This document shows positions 33,540 to 43,700 of a DNA stretch of 64,000 nucleotides, in pieces (within the stretch, counting starts at the first letter, position 1; every line of letters begins with the position of its first letter). The translations under genes were made by a program, and so were the position numbers. The notes under the pieces are model-generated. The model had not been told where the DNA came from. It was given only the letters and a program-made list of their open reading frames with translations, and did no database searches. Where the stretch lies: contig LSAX01000009.1 in assembly GCA_001557505.1 (NCBI GenBank), positions 310,001 to 374,000 of the forward strand. The letters run 5' to 3'. The DNA comes from Reticulascus tulasneorum (Eukaryota; Ascomycota; Sordariomycetes; Glomerellales; Reticulascaceae).

Positions 33540-33850
33540 AAATTCGACATCTTTCTCAAGATACAGTGTTTAGTACAAATGGCTACTACAATGGAGATGA
33601 AGAAGAGCAAGCAATATCAGATTCTATTTTAGTAGCCCCCATTTTTTTCACAATCTTATGGTACTGCTGCCAGGCAATCTATTGAATGCAGAACCATCTT
33701 ATGTCACTGATCGTGGGTTCTCATCTGCTGCTGTTGAGTCGCTTCTACTGGTAGAGGCCTCGTTAATCAGCCATAGCATCTAGTAGCAGAAGGCCTCTGG
33801 TAAAGGTTTAATACATTCTAAGCAGCTTTCTAAGGTAAATAATCTAACAT

Positions 33851-33928
33851 TGATTATTACAATTGATTATTACAATTGATTATTACAACTGATTATTACA
33901 ATTGATTATTATAATTGATTATTACAAT
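33851..33928 (+). repeat. 13-bp tandem repeat, six copies
   Basis: TGATTATTACAAT is repeated head to tail six times without spacing. Copy three ends in AAC and copy five reads TATAAT; the other four are identical. It lies within the AT-rich island. Confidence 0.9.
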
Positions 33929-34395
33929 TTTAATCTATATTATAACATAAAGATATCTCCTTTTTAATTGAGTACTGTGGGATATATAGCTTATGGTCTT
34001 GGTGCTACAATAAGGTAATTCGGCTGTTCGATGGGCTAAGGCGTACTTTGACGAGCGCAGGATGAAGACTGCTGATCACGCCACACATGTCCAGTCCTAC
34101 CTAGGCGTAGATGCCAAGTACTGATATGTGAGAATAAAGCAAGTTAATTGATGATGAGGTTTATACTACAGGTGCCATGCCTAGCTATTTATATGCAGAG
34201 TTACGTGATTATCTCTAGGTTTCACCTATAGCAGTTGGCTTCCAGCCACAGGAGCGACAAAGAAAACCAAAACGCCTCAGTCTGAGGAACCTAAACCGAT
34301 AATATCCTCAGATTGGTAGATGGAGTTTGAAGTTAGGACATAGATAGAGCACAGATAAACTTTTCAAGTGGCAATTGCAACGCAGCCAAGTATCC

Positions 34396-34710
34396 CTCAA
34401 ATCCACGTCAATGGTCTCTGTACCTCGCAAGTCCAAGTTTGAGCCCATGTTTGAGCCCATGTTTGAGCCCCAACTTCACATTAGTATAATCTCTATATCT
34501 CGCAAATCCAAGTTTGATAGGCTAGATCTAAGCTCTAAATCTAAGCCAGTAGTCTTCATACCTCGTAAGTTCAATTTTGAGCCTATGTTTGAGCTCCAAT
34601 TTCACATTGGTGTAGGCTTGGTACCTCGCAAATCCAATTTTGATAGCCCATGTTTGAGCTCCAACTTCACATCAGTGTTGTCTCAGTATCTCGCAAATCC
34701 AAGGTTGATA
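34396..34710 (+). repeat. about 64-bp tandem repeat, five copies
   Basis: TACCTCGCAARTCCAA and close variants start at 34421, 34496, 34559, 34622 and 34687, spaced by 75, 63, 63 and 65 bp. The first spacing is longer because an 11-bp subunit (CCATGTTTGAG) is itself duplicated. Units continue with GAGCTCCAACTTCACAT. The array lies about 200 bp from the stop codon of the HNH gene. Confidence 0.8.
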
Positions 34711-34919
34711 TCCCAGATCCGATCTTTGCAGACCTTGTGATCAACATGATCCCCCCACCCGGCTGGAGAATGGCTGATCTTCAAGATTAAGAAAGAAAAT
34801 CCCCAGTAAACCTTTTACTTGAGACTAATAGTTCTATCAGTTTTTACACCTATCCCATGATTTTTGAAGCGTTCCAGAAATGTAGCAGCCGTTCGCTGAT
34901 AACCCAGTGGACTCAATGA

Positions 34920-36458
34920 TTACCCCTCTTCTTCGTCCGTATCACTCTCATAATAGTCTCTATCCTCCTTCTCCCTTGCTTTTTCAATACTTTGAAGCAT
35001 TTCCTCTGCCATAACTGTCACCCCTTCCCCGTCTAGCTCTTCAGGGCGATCCCCATCAATTGAGTTCTCAAGAATGCTCTCAGCGTCGTGACCAATCTCA
35101 TTAATCAAACCCAACAGGATTCCACGTTTCATATAGCGGCCGCGAGTGCCCCAGTATCGAGTGCGCTTATTTACCTCTCTCCGGATTGCATTATTGGGAT
35201 CCATCTTGTGCCTCCATCCAAGCTGTAAAATGGCATATAAGAAACCCCACCAGAGGTATCGGGCGCGTGGCCGAAAGTCCGTGCGAAACTCAAGTTTCCG
35301 TTCGTGTAGATCGGCTAGCATGTTGATTTTGAGCTCTGGGGCGAGGTGCATTGGTTGATGGATACTTCGGTGGCTCTGGGCTATAATGGTGACCTTGTAA
35401 TCTTTGACAGCCTGAAGTTCCCAATCACGCAATCGTTGTTGTCTCTCATCCTGGTCCGCCCAGGGTGAAGCAGGATCCTTCGGCTCAAGATCCACATCTG
35501 GAACGATAGCAATGAGCCCCTTGTCTAGGGCCTGTTCTATGTCCTTGTGCAGAAATAATCCGTTTTTGGGTGAGAAGATGTCATCTTGGGCCCCTTCTCC
35601 AAAAATCGCGTTCATACTGTCAACCTGACGACAAGGATATAAATGCGCCGCTGGGCAGATACGGCGGTTTAGTGTAATGCCTAGTACCGGGTCCCATCGA
35701 GCATCTGGGGTTGGTAGATCTGGACAGTAAGCTTTGATCATATCCTTGACGAAGTTCGACTGCTTGCTATTATCGCGTGGCCCGACGCTCGTGTCAATGT
35801 TAAAGCCTAGCCGCGAGCTTATAAACAGGCGAATAAAACTGTTTGTCGTATTTGAGCTTGAGGCAAGCCGACGTGCCTGCCGTTCTGCGGCAAGCCGTTG
35901 CGTTTCTAGGGCTAGAAACTCTGTAGAGTGCCTCTGTCCCTCTTCGGTCTGTTGGCGCCAATCTATTTCTGACATCTCCGAGGATTCCATAGACTGTGAA
36001 GATGAGGAGTGGTTCAGAAAGGCAAGGCGCGACTTTATCGTAACTTGGGTTTGTTTCTGTCCAAGCAGCTTTGCATTTCTGGACCAAAAGTCGGAGTTAA
36101 ACGAGGATGATGGTTTGAGCTTCTTTTCCGCCTGGCCAATCATTTGTTCCGCCGTGGCAATCATATCTTTCGTCTCAGTGATCGTCGCTCTCTCCATCCT
36201 TTGGGATTCGTACAACTCATGCGTTAACTCTGATGGCGACATTGCAGCGTATTTATCGCCCCACATCATCTTTCTCTTGCCAGGGCTGGTGTTCTGTGGA
36301 ATAGTTCCTGTTATGGCCGACGAACTGGTTCTCGCTGGGATTGATGGTCCGGCCGTCGTGTTTTCCGGGACTGATGGGACTGTCTTCGTACACGCCGGAA
36401 TGGAGGATCCACGGAGAGGGATAGTGACTCCCTTTGCTGGCTTGGTAGGAGACGACAT
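34920..36458 (-). CDS. HNH_2 domain protein (putative HNH nuclease), 512 aa
   Basis: Single exon. The ATG at 36458 (MSSPTKPAK) is used because the 15 codons upstream lack an ATG. Residues 1-65 are Pro/Ser/Thr-rich and disordered; 70-200 are charged and likely helical. The C-terminal half carries the fungal HNH_2 domain: PVLGITLNRR, AAHLYP with His272, IFSPKNGLFLH with Asn299 and His304, then DIEQALDKGLIAIVPDV and the family tail FRPRARYLWWGFLYAIL. All three HNH positions are present. A very acidic tail ends the protein. The family is greatly expanded in filamentous ascomycetes; its cellular substrate is unknown and nuclease activity is inferred from the motif. The gene stands alone next to tandem repeats, with no partner gene. 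Confidence 0.85.
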   Translation of the reverse strand: MSSPTKPAKGVTIPLRGSSIPACTKTVPSVPENTTAGPSIPARTSSSAITGTIPQNTSPGKRKMMWGDKYAAMSPSELTHELYESQRMERATITETKDMIATAEQMIGQAEKKLKPSSSFNSDFWSRNAKLLGQKQTQVTIKSRLAFLNHSSSSQSMESSEMSEIDWRQQTEEGQRHSTEFLALETQRLAAERQARRLASSSNTTNSFIRLFISSRLGFNIDTSVGPRDNSKQSNFVKDMIKAYCPDLPTPDARWDPVLGITLNRRICPAAHLYPCRQVDSMNAIFGEGAQDDIFSPKNGLFLHKDIEQALDKGLIAIVPDVDLEPKDPASPWADQDERQQRLRDWELQAVKDYKVTIIAQSHRSIHQPMHLAPELKINMLADLHERKLEFRTDFRPRARYLWWGFLYAILQLGWRHKMDPNNAIRREVNKRTRYWGTRGRYMKRGILLGLINEIGHDAESILENSIDGDRPEELDGEGVTVMAEEMLQSIEKAREKEDRDYYESDTDEEEG

Positions 36459-37633
36459 ATTGCTATCTGGTTGCGTTATCTGTGGTGTGTTGTCTGGGAG
36501 CAAACGAAGATGGTATGTGTGGACGCGAAGAAATTTATCAGGAGAGAGCCGGTCTTCATGAGGAGATGTAGACTATGAAGAAATTTAGCTCGACTTTAAT
36601 GATTATTGGCCTTCAGCTTTTCGATATATCGGAGAAAGAGCAAGTCTAAGGTACCTTAGAGTTTCATGCTTCCGCGGTTGTCATAATGCTTGAGTGTCGT
36701 GGAAGGCCGCAGTCAATGAATCATCCATGATATATTTGCTTTTACCGCCCCTGGCAGGCATGATCTCGTCAATTTTATAGCATGCCTGTCCACTAACTTT
36801 AATGCTTGTCCAGTGGCTATAGGGCCATATGTGCTGTAACGAGTACTTACCTGTAGCGGGTTTTATAGAGCTCTCAGGCTCCGCCCTAAAATGAGGGATC
36901 AGTGGAGATATTAAAAAGAATATAAAATATAAAAATAGTACAGCCTCCCGCCGAGAGCATCGGCTCGTCACGATGAATCGAGAGAGGAGCTTGAGATGCA
37001 GCTTTTCGTGGACGGGTTTGCTGCTGTGTTGGAGTGTGCAGAGATGATTGTGTGCAGGAGAGGTTGTTGTTTGGCGGCACGATGAAGGCGGATCGGTGTT
37101 GAGTTTGGGAATGACGAGGGGGCTAGCGGAGAGAGGAGGAAGGGTGCTCGAAGGATGAGTAGGGTCACGGACACCGATGAATGGAGTTTCTTCGATGGTT
37201 CATGACTGTAAGTGAGTTTGACCATGCGATTCTGGTGTATGTGAGCATCAAGCTATCAAACTGCTTGATGGCTGACTGACCTGACTGGGATACGTGGTCC
37301 AGCGACACAAACACCACAGTCATGAACTCCATCTTAACACACCCGCTTTGCGTTGTTGCCTCGCAGCAAACCGCATTGCTTCGATATCTAACAATACCCT
37401 CGTGACGCTCGAGTTCGGATGAGTAAAGAGCTGGTGATGCTCTGGTGCACAGCGATTCACTGTCATCCATCGGCCAGCGATGATGGTGACATGCCGTCAG
37501 TCACCGACCTGAATTCCATAGTCAGTATATAACAAGTCGCGCCACTCTTCCTCTCTGGATATTTGCAACTCTCAAGAATAAATACCTATCGCACCCCCTA
37601 GACCATCATTTCTCGACAGCACCTGTCTCCACC
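36459..37633. other. intergenic, no supported gene
   Basis: About 1.2 kb between the divergent HNH gene and the His/Tyr-rich protein gene. It is AT-rich around 36880-36940. The open frames here are short and lack protein-like composition. Nothing else is recognised. Confidence 0.5.
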
Positions 37634-38905
37634 ATGGACCACCATCGACATCTGAGAGCTATGCTGGCGAATGCTCGTTTCAGAGAGAGACTGCGGAGAT
37701 ATGAACAGCAGCGAATCGAGAACCATATTTTCCAGAATCATTCTCTTGTTTGGGATCAGCGCGATGCCAGCTCACACGGAGCACCACAGCACCATGTAGT
37801 AGGATGCCCCCATCGTTACCAGAGGGTCCAAGATTTGCAGTCTCGGCACCAGTCAGGAACGGATTATGAATACTACGACCGACTCAGAACGCAGCTGCAC
37901 CCTTATCATGATGCATATGCCCAGCTACTCGCTCGTCGCCAAGCTAACCAGGGCATGCACGACTACCAACACGACTATCAACAGGACTATCAGCACGACA
38001 TTCAGCGAGAATTTGATCATATGCCTTACCATGCCTCAAGCCTACCGCTGGCACTTAAGCTCCAGCGCCCTATCCATCATATACAGCCATCATGCGCCTA
38101 CCGGGATGGAGTTCTTCGTGGATTGCAGTCAGTGGAATCGCTGCCGGCCCCGGTTGACTACACCTACATCCCGCTGTTCCCACCAGCCATAATTCCGAAC
38201 ATGATAAACCCCGGGCCCCCCATTCGTCTCTTTCATAATCATCAAATATACGGTAATGAACATTATATGCACGGGGATTATGCTTATCACACTCCTCGTG
38301 CTTCACGCCAACAGCCCCCCGTCCGAAGTCCTGCTCAACGAGATCCAGTTCAACCAACACGACCAGAGGATCGGCATGATACTGGGGCCTACCGCCGCTA
38401 TACCCGCGCTGAAATCTTAGCTCTTCGCCCGCATCTCGACCGCACTGCCCGTGTTCCTCCCCACGAAGAGGCACGCATCCCGGGAACCGCATTCGGCAAC
38501 GCACGTTCCCACACAACTGACCATGACACATCCCCAGGCTACTACCGCACCTTGAACCCGAGCCGCCAACTTACCCAATCCAACGTCAGCCGTCTCTCAC
38601 AAAGCGCGGTTTCGGAAATGGCTTCGAATCTTCTTCCAAGACTGAGGGCGATGCAGGCAGCTAGGAAGATCCAAGCCGAGGCAGAGACACGAGGTGGGGA
38701 CGAAGCAGAGACCAAGGTGGAACAGGACCATGATAGGCTTGAGAGCGAGTCGGTCATGGATGAATATAGTGACACTTTGGAGGATGATAGTTCTTGGAGC
38801 ACGGAGGGATCCTCGGCTTGTCTGTGTGCTTGCGGTTGCGACGAAGACGCTGTACCTGAGGGTGGGGATTACTGCGGCTACTGCCTAGCTTTCTGCCGAG
38901 CTTGA
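37634..38905 (+). CDS. His/Tyr-rich hypothetical protein with Cys-rich tail, 423 aa
   Basis: Single exon with a strong start context (CACCATGG). No known family. The protein is unusually rich in His, Tyr, Gln, Arg and Pro. A short repeat, HDYQHDYQQDYQHD, lies near residue 113. Residues 250-350 contain RYTRAEILALRPHLD, a segment often seen in translation-repressor-type disordered fungal proteins, but the match is too short to name a family. Residues 350-390 are acidic. The last 30 residues hold seven cysteines in the pattern CLCACGC-(11)-YCGYC-LAFC, which could bind zinc or form disulfides; there is no signal peptide, so zinc is likelier. No membrane helix. The opposite strand has a shorter frame that I take as a shadow. 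Confidence 0.7.
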   Translation: MDHHRHLRAMLANARFRERLRRYEQQRIENHIFQNHSLVWDQRDASSHGAPQHHVVGCPHRYQRVQDLQSRHQSGTDYEYYDRLRTQLHPYHDAYAQLLARRQANQGMHDYQHDYQQDYQHDIQREFDHMPYHASSLPLALKLQRPIHHIQPSCAYRDGVLRGLQSVESLPAPVDYTYIPLFPPAIIPNMINPGPPIRLFHNHQIYGNEHYMHGDYAYHTPRASRQQPPVRSPAQRDPVQPTRPEDRHDTGAYRRYTRAEILALRPHLDRTARVPPHEEARIPGTAFGNARSHTTDHDTSPGYYRTLNPSRQLTQSNVSRLSQSAVSEMASNLLPRLRAMQAARKIQAEAETRGGDEAETKVEQDHDRLESESVMDEYSDTLEDDSSWSTEGSSACLCACGCDEDAVPEGGDYCGYCLAFCRA

Positions 38906-39304
38906 TCTAGATCATGATTAGCCCCTGGATATCAGAGCTTCTACATAGGCAGCAGTTCATTTAACAGGACTCAGTATATATGTCCTCTACTCTTCTGAAG
39001 GTTCGTGTGATACGATTTGCTAAGCGAGTGCGTCCGCTGCCCTACATCAGACTTCGACAAGTCTATCATCACGAAATTCAAGGGACATCGCAGTTCTATA
39101 TCATACCCCTATATCTATTTCACTGGGCTCATGCAGTATCTACTGTTTCATTCTGGTGCTTGGTATCAAATCTATCAAAGCCCGTTGATAGGTCATATAT
39201 GTACATGAATGGTAAAATCTCGACGTGTTGAGCAAACTGGTCCGGAAACTCCATGCTCAAGGCGAGAAATTGCACACTTGCATGGCAAGAACCTAATCCT
39301 CTAG
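38906..39304. other. intergenic between two converging genes
   Basis: About 0.4 kb between converging genes. Presumably both 3' UTRs; no structure recognised. Confidence 0.5.
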
Positions 39305-40747
39305 TCAGCTCCGCCCGTGGGAGGTGTTGCTTTTCTTCCGCCTCGCATCCTGGTTCTTGTTGTCCTTCACGCTCCTCGCATCAAAGTTCCCTGTTATCCC
39401 AACACTGCTCTCCTCGTACCCAAAGTCCAGCCGACTGTCCTTGCTCGACTCTTCCACTCGGATATCAACGTCTTTGCGAATCCCACTGGTGATGTACTCC
39501 TCGCTCTCCGTCAATGTGACGTGGTTCTGCGAGTATGGTGTGCGCTTTTTGTGGCCCCTATCGTCAAGCCTGATGCTGCCCGGCCCGGGAAGGTTGGATC
39601 CTTTGGAGCTTGTGTTCTTGGAGTTCTTCGAGAAGGTACTGCTTATGCTGCCGAGGATGGGGCTGAGCCAGCGTCGGAGGAGGGGGAAGATCATAGGAAT
39701 GTTGGTCGTTACGACAGCGACGAATGTTTCGCGAACGGCCCAGGAGCCAGCTTGCTGGGCTCCGGTGACTGGGTTCTGTGGTTTCTTAGATGTGATGGGA
39801 TTCAAGAGCAGAATACGACTTACGGTGAGAATTAGCACGCAGCGAAGAATTCCAGCCATGGTGACAAATATGCCCCCGGAGAAAATAATGATAAGACCCA
39901 GTTTCTTAAATATCGGCAGATTGGTTGACCAGAGCATCGGAACGGGAATACTCAGGAGATAGAGGTCTGTGAGTACATTGAGAACGACAGTGACGAAGAT
40001 GTCGAGCTTGGAGATGGCCGGCTGGCAAAAGTCTGTAGGTCGCTGTTAGCCAGATACACCGTGGTCGGCCGGAATGGCACTCACTCCCTGGGTCCGGGAA
40101 GATCTGCCAGTTCTTCTCCAACGGGTAGCACCCGAAGAGAATCGAAAGGATTACTGCCAGCCATGTGGTAAAGATTAGGACGAATCCAAGGTGAATTCGC
40201 ATCCGGTAGCTCGCCAAACCCTCCTGAAGATTGATTAGTCAAGGAGCGACTCCGAAGTTGGAGGCAATACGAACACAAAGTCGGAGATAGAATGCACACA
40301 TGGCAGCTTTCAGGACCCATAAAAGGAATGTGTAGGTGGACCAGCCGGCAACCTGTGTCTTGGACCCATTGACTCTGCGTATGCGTCAGCGGTGAGCCAC
40401 GACTTGAGCCACCGGGTGATTATACCTCATCATGAACTCCTCACTGTTTGGGTCTAGGTTCCTCCTCTGCTCCTCTGTCATGCCGTTGTTTGCTAGACCG
40501 CGCCAATACGCCCCAACACTGTAAGCCAGAGCAGTTTCGATGGAGTAAGTGATCTGATCGCGAATCATCAGCATGGGACCAGCATCGAGGCTTGCGTCGG
40601 GAAGCTTACAGCCGCAACTATCATGAGGTAGTCGTCCGCCTGCAGATGCTTGAAGCCTACACTGCTAATCCGGGCATAGGTGCGAAAGAATATAACACCA
40701 AGGCCAACGCCTAGGAGCGTGAAAGCTTCCGTAGTGAAATCTGCCAT
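39305..40747 (-). CDS. PTH11-like seven-helix receptor (fungal rhodopsin domain)
   Basis: Integral membrane protein of the fungal rhodopsin-domain family (PTH11-like GPCRs). Six exons on the minus strand: 40610-40747, 40426-40553, 40275-40374, 40085-40223, 39824-40032 and 39305-39775; introns of 56, 51, 51, 51 and 48 nt. Joined protein is 394 aa. Family boxes in order: ADDYLMIVAA, ETALAYSVGAYWRGLANNGM, LDPNSEEF, VNGSKTQVAGWSTYTFLLW, FGCYPLEKNWQIFPDPG, NFCQPAISKLDIFVTVVLNV, TDLYLLSIPVPMLW, AGILRCVLIL and GSWAVRETFVAVVTTNIPMI. Seven helices end near residue 270, followed by a polar cytosolic tail of about 120 residues. It lacks an N-terminal CFEM domain. The last intron has no stop in frame, so intron retention would add 16 residues. 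The ligand is unknown. Confidence 0.88.
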
Positions 40748-43700
40748 GTTGAGGGCTTCTTGACTTCAAGACACTGTGATTGTTGAGGCAAATAGTTTCA
40801 CCGAAGAGGATAAAAGAGACGGAACAGAAGAAGTGAAGTTCCAGTTCAAGGCACCCAGCGTGTGTTTGAGGACTCGAATGTCTCTACAGAAATTTTATAT
40901 CCAGCCTAGATATTTAGTGGGGAGAGGCATTGGCAAGGGACGCAGACACGATCAGCAATACCATGGATTCAAATAGGCAAGACTTCCTCGCCGGGAGTAT
41001 TCCGGTGGCCCCTCTTCAGGGCTAGAGTGGAAACCAAGAAAGCCGGACCTAGCACGCCCGTATGAATGTGGGTATGGACAAGGGCGGCCGTAGTGTAGCA
41101 ATGGTTTGCTGACAGTCTTCCGCGGTGTCGACGAAAGAAGAAACCACGCCTCGACCAGCGTGCATCTAGTCGAGAGCTTTCCAATGCAGAAACAGTAGTC
41201 TGACGGAGGCGTGTTGGTAGTGTATCGACATGGCTCCAACGTTGAGATGCGGCACGCCATGAGATGAGATGTGATGAAAGAAAAAAACACTGTCCCGCGC
41301 TGATAGCCCATCCGGCCCAACAAACGTGTCTGATTGGCACTCATGTAGAGATGCCTGCATCACACATTCTGGGGCACTGGAGTTGTTCCCAACATCTGTT
41401 TTCCTTCCATGCAGGCTGTCATGTTGCATGCGAAACTCGAAGCCTAACCATATCCGACGATCCCTATCTTCGGCATGTTTCCTGGTCCGTCAACATTGCT
41501 CTTGAAAGGGCGATATGCTCTGGATGAAACAGAATCCCAGCAGCTCAACTGCCGGCTTGCCCAGGAGCGACGGACATATCTGTGCTGGTATTCGTAAAGA
41601 TCCAGGATACATAGTTGGTGGTAGTGTATGTGGGGGGATACCGGGAACAGGGAACATGAGAGTGATGATCAGGAACAGGGTTGCCATCGAGAAGACTAGG
41701 AACGCAGATCTTTCCTCATCAACAGCTTATGGCCACTGCCAGCCCACTCGTTCCTGGCCATGGTGACATGCAACGGCTCAAGCCCTATCTACGTAGTACT
41801 TGAACTATTGAGCAACTTCACACTTCCATAGTCGCGCCAGGGTCAAGGTAGACACGGAAGCCCCCTCACTTCCGCGAGCTACCAAAGGTCTTGTTCACAG
41901 AGCTACCCTTGTGCTAAAGAGTTTAACGTTTCACAACGGACAAGGATGAGGTCTTCATCAATCGAACTTGCACTGCCAAACTGCGTACTACGTGGTAAGC
42001 CGGCGTGGCGGTGGCCGACACGAGTATTCATGACCATTCCTATCTCGGATAACTCATGTAGCTACTGATCGCTGAGTTCCATCTGGAGTGGAGGCTGAAA
42101 AAAGAAATGGCCGAAGCCCCCATATCCAGTGAAGCAACGGTTGGCATTGTATGTATGTGTGTTTATTTCCGGGAGCTGCAGGGCATTTAGAGATGCAATA
42201 TGGCCTTCCCATGTGTTTCCTGCAAGTTCTTACAGCCAGTAAGACGGCTGAGCTCATGTAAGAATTGTGCAATGCAAAACCAGCGTCGTATTGTCACATG
42301 CATCATCAATGCTTGACCTGGCAGCCACGGAACGAGCTATATCTGCCAAAGTTCTCCCAAAGATTTGGTGGTGCCGCCCAAACGAAGCTGATAGGGCCCA
42401 TCCAGTCGGAAAAAGAAAGAAATGGATAACGCTAGGGAAGAGCTTCAAGATGCGTAGCCCGCCCCGCCCGTAGCCGACGACGTGACGACCCCATGGCGAG
42501 CCAAACCCCCCACGGACCACGAGGAGACCCGATGGGAGGATCCGAGGAGCTGGATGGAGGTGAAACCTCCGACTATGCGCGAGTTGCGCGCAAGAAGGAA
42601 GATTTTATCACCATGTTGCAGAGCCAATCGCAACCCCTGATCAACCAGCTTGAGGGGGGTCATCGTGGTATTACTGGGAACCGGGATGTTGCTTGCCAAA
42701 AGAAACGTTAAATCCCCCCCTCAAGTGGATGGTAAAAATACACAGTAAACAGTGCCTCTTTGTCATCTGGATATTCAAGTAAGGTAGCTGGCTATTCATG
42801 GGACCATTGTAAGAATATACTGTAAAATATCAAGATACTCAAGTAGCTATTCATAGGAATATTGGAGTGAATATATTACTGGGTAAAGTATGTAGCAATG
42901 ATCATAATATTCCATAACTTTTCTTACACAATCTTTCACATACTTTTTTCGAGGGATATTTTGCCCGCAACTGGCGAGAATGAATCGGCCATCTTTTCAT
43001 CCCACCAGCCCCTCTCCTGCCCAGACCAACCCCTATAGTTTGAATCCTTTACGAAATTCTTCTCATTCTCTTGAGCCCTATCCTTGGCGTTTGCTTTCTG
43101 TTGGCAAAGACTGGGGATACACGGAGAGTGGGAGAGTACCAGGCCCTGCCCGTCGCCGTTTTCTGACGTGATGTTGGCAAATAATAATGTGACAATGAAG
43201 CCACTGTGCCACTCTTCCACTCTTCCAAACCTCGATGCGATCAGCACGGACGGTGGGTCGGGGTTGCATTTCGACTTGTTCTGGCTCCCTTGGGCTCTCT
43301 CTCCCCCCCAGGCACGCATTTAGTGCCGTGTTAGCGTGTCTGGCGCCTGCACGAACTGCGCTGTCGATGAGCCGCCCGCGGGTGTGCCGCTCAGGGGCGC
43401 AGCGTTGGGAGATGTTCATTTCCGTATCCAGAAAGGCTTTGGCGTGCAGGCTGTCTGTCGGTGGCGTGCTCTGGGCCTGGATTGTGCGTGGATATGCAAC
43501 CACCAAACCACGACCTAATGTACCTTCGCCATGTTTTCGACTGTTGAGGAGTCGACTCGATTTTTGTGCCGAGAGGGAGAGCAAAGTAACAGCGCCGCCG
43601 CTAAAATCGCATCATCACGTAAGGACCTTCTGCGGAACTGACGGCTTGTTCTTCATCTTTACGGTCATTAGTACAATCTATGCAGCTTGATGAAAGGCTA

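Larger units (their letters stand above)
32149..34919. other. AT-rich, repeat-rich island without genes
   Basis: About 2.8 kb between the antiporter and the HNH nuclease gene. It holds three different tandem arrays (listed separately), a TTA/TTG microsatellite at 33517-33539 and long AT-rich stretches. The only open frame of note (34375-34740) is merely the translation of a tandem array. No transposase, reverse transcriptase or terminal repeat is visible. A decayed repeat insertion is plausible but not shown. Confidence 0.55.

Noticed and set aside
33851..33928. CRISPR-like array
   Set aside because: The 13-bp units are contiguous with no spacers, and the genome is eukaryotic; this is a simple satellite.
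34375..34740. 121-codon plus-strand frame
   Set aside because: It is the translation of the 64-bp tandem array; repeated PRKSKFEPMFE-like units follow the DNA repeat and no start or function is supported.
35734..36561. 275-codon plus-strand frame
   Set aside because: Shadow of the HNH nuclease gene, which has a clear domain on the minus strand.
42493..42711. 72-aa plus-strand frame with CCCATGG start
   Set aside because: No family, no downstream exon, and an opposite-strand frame of equal length; not enough support.
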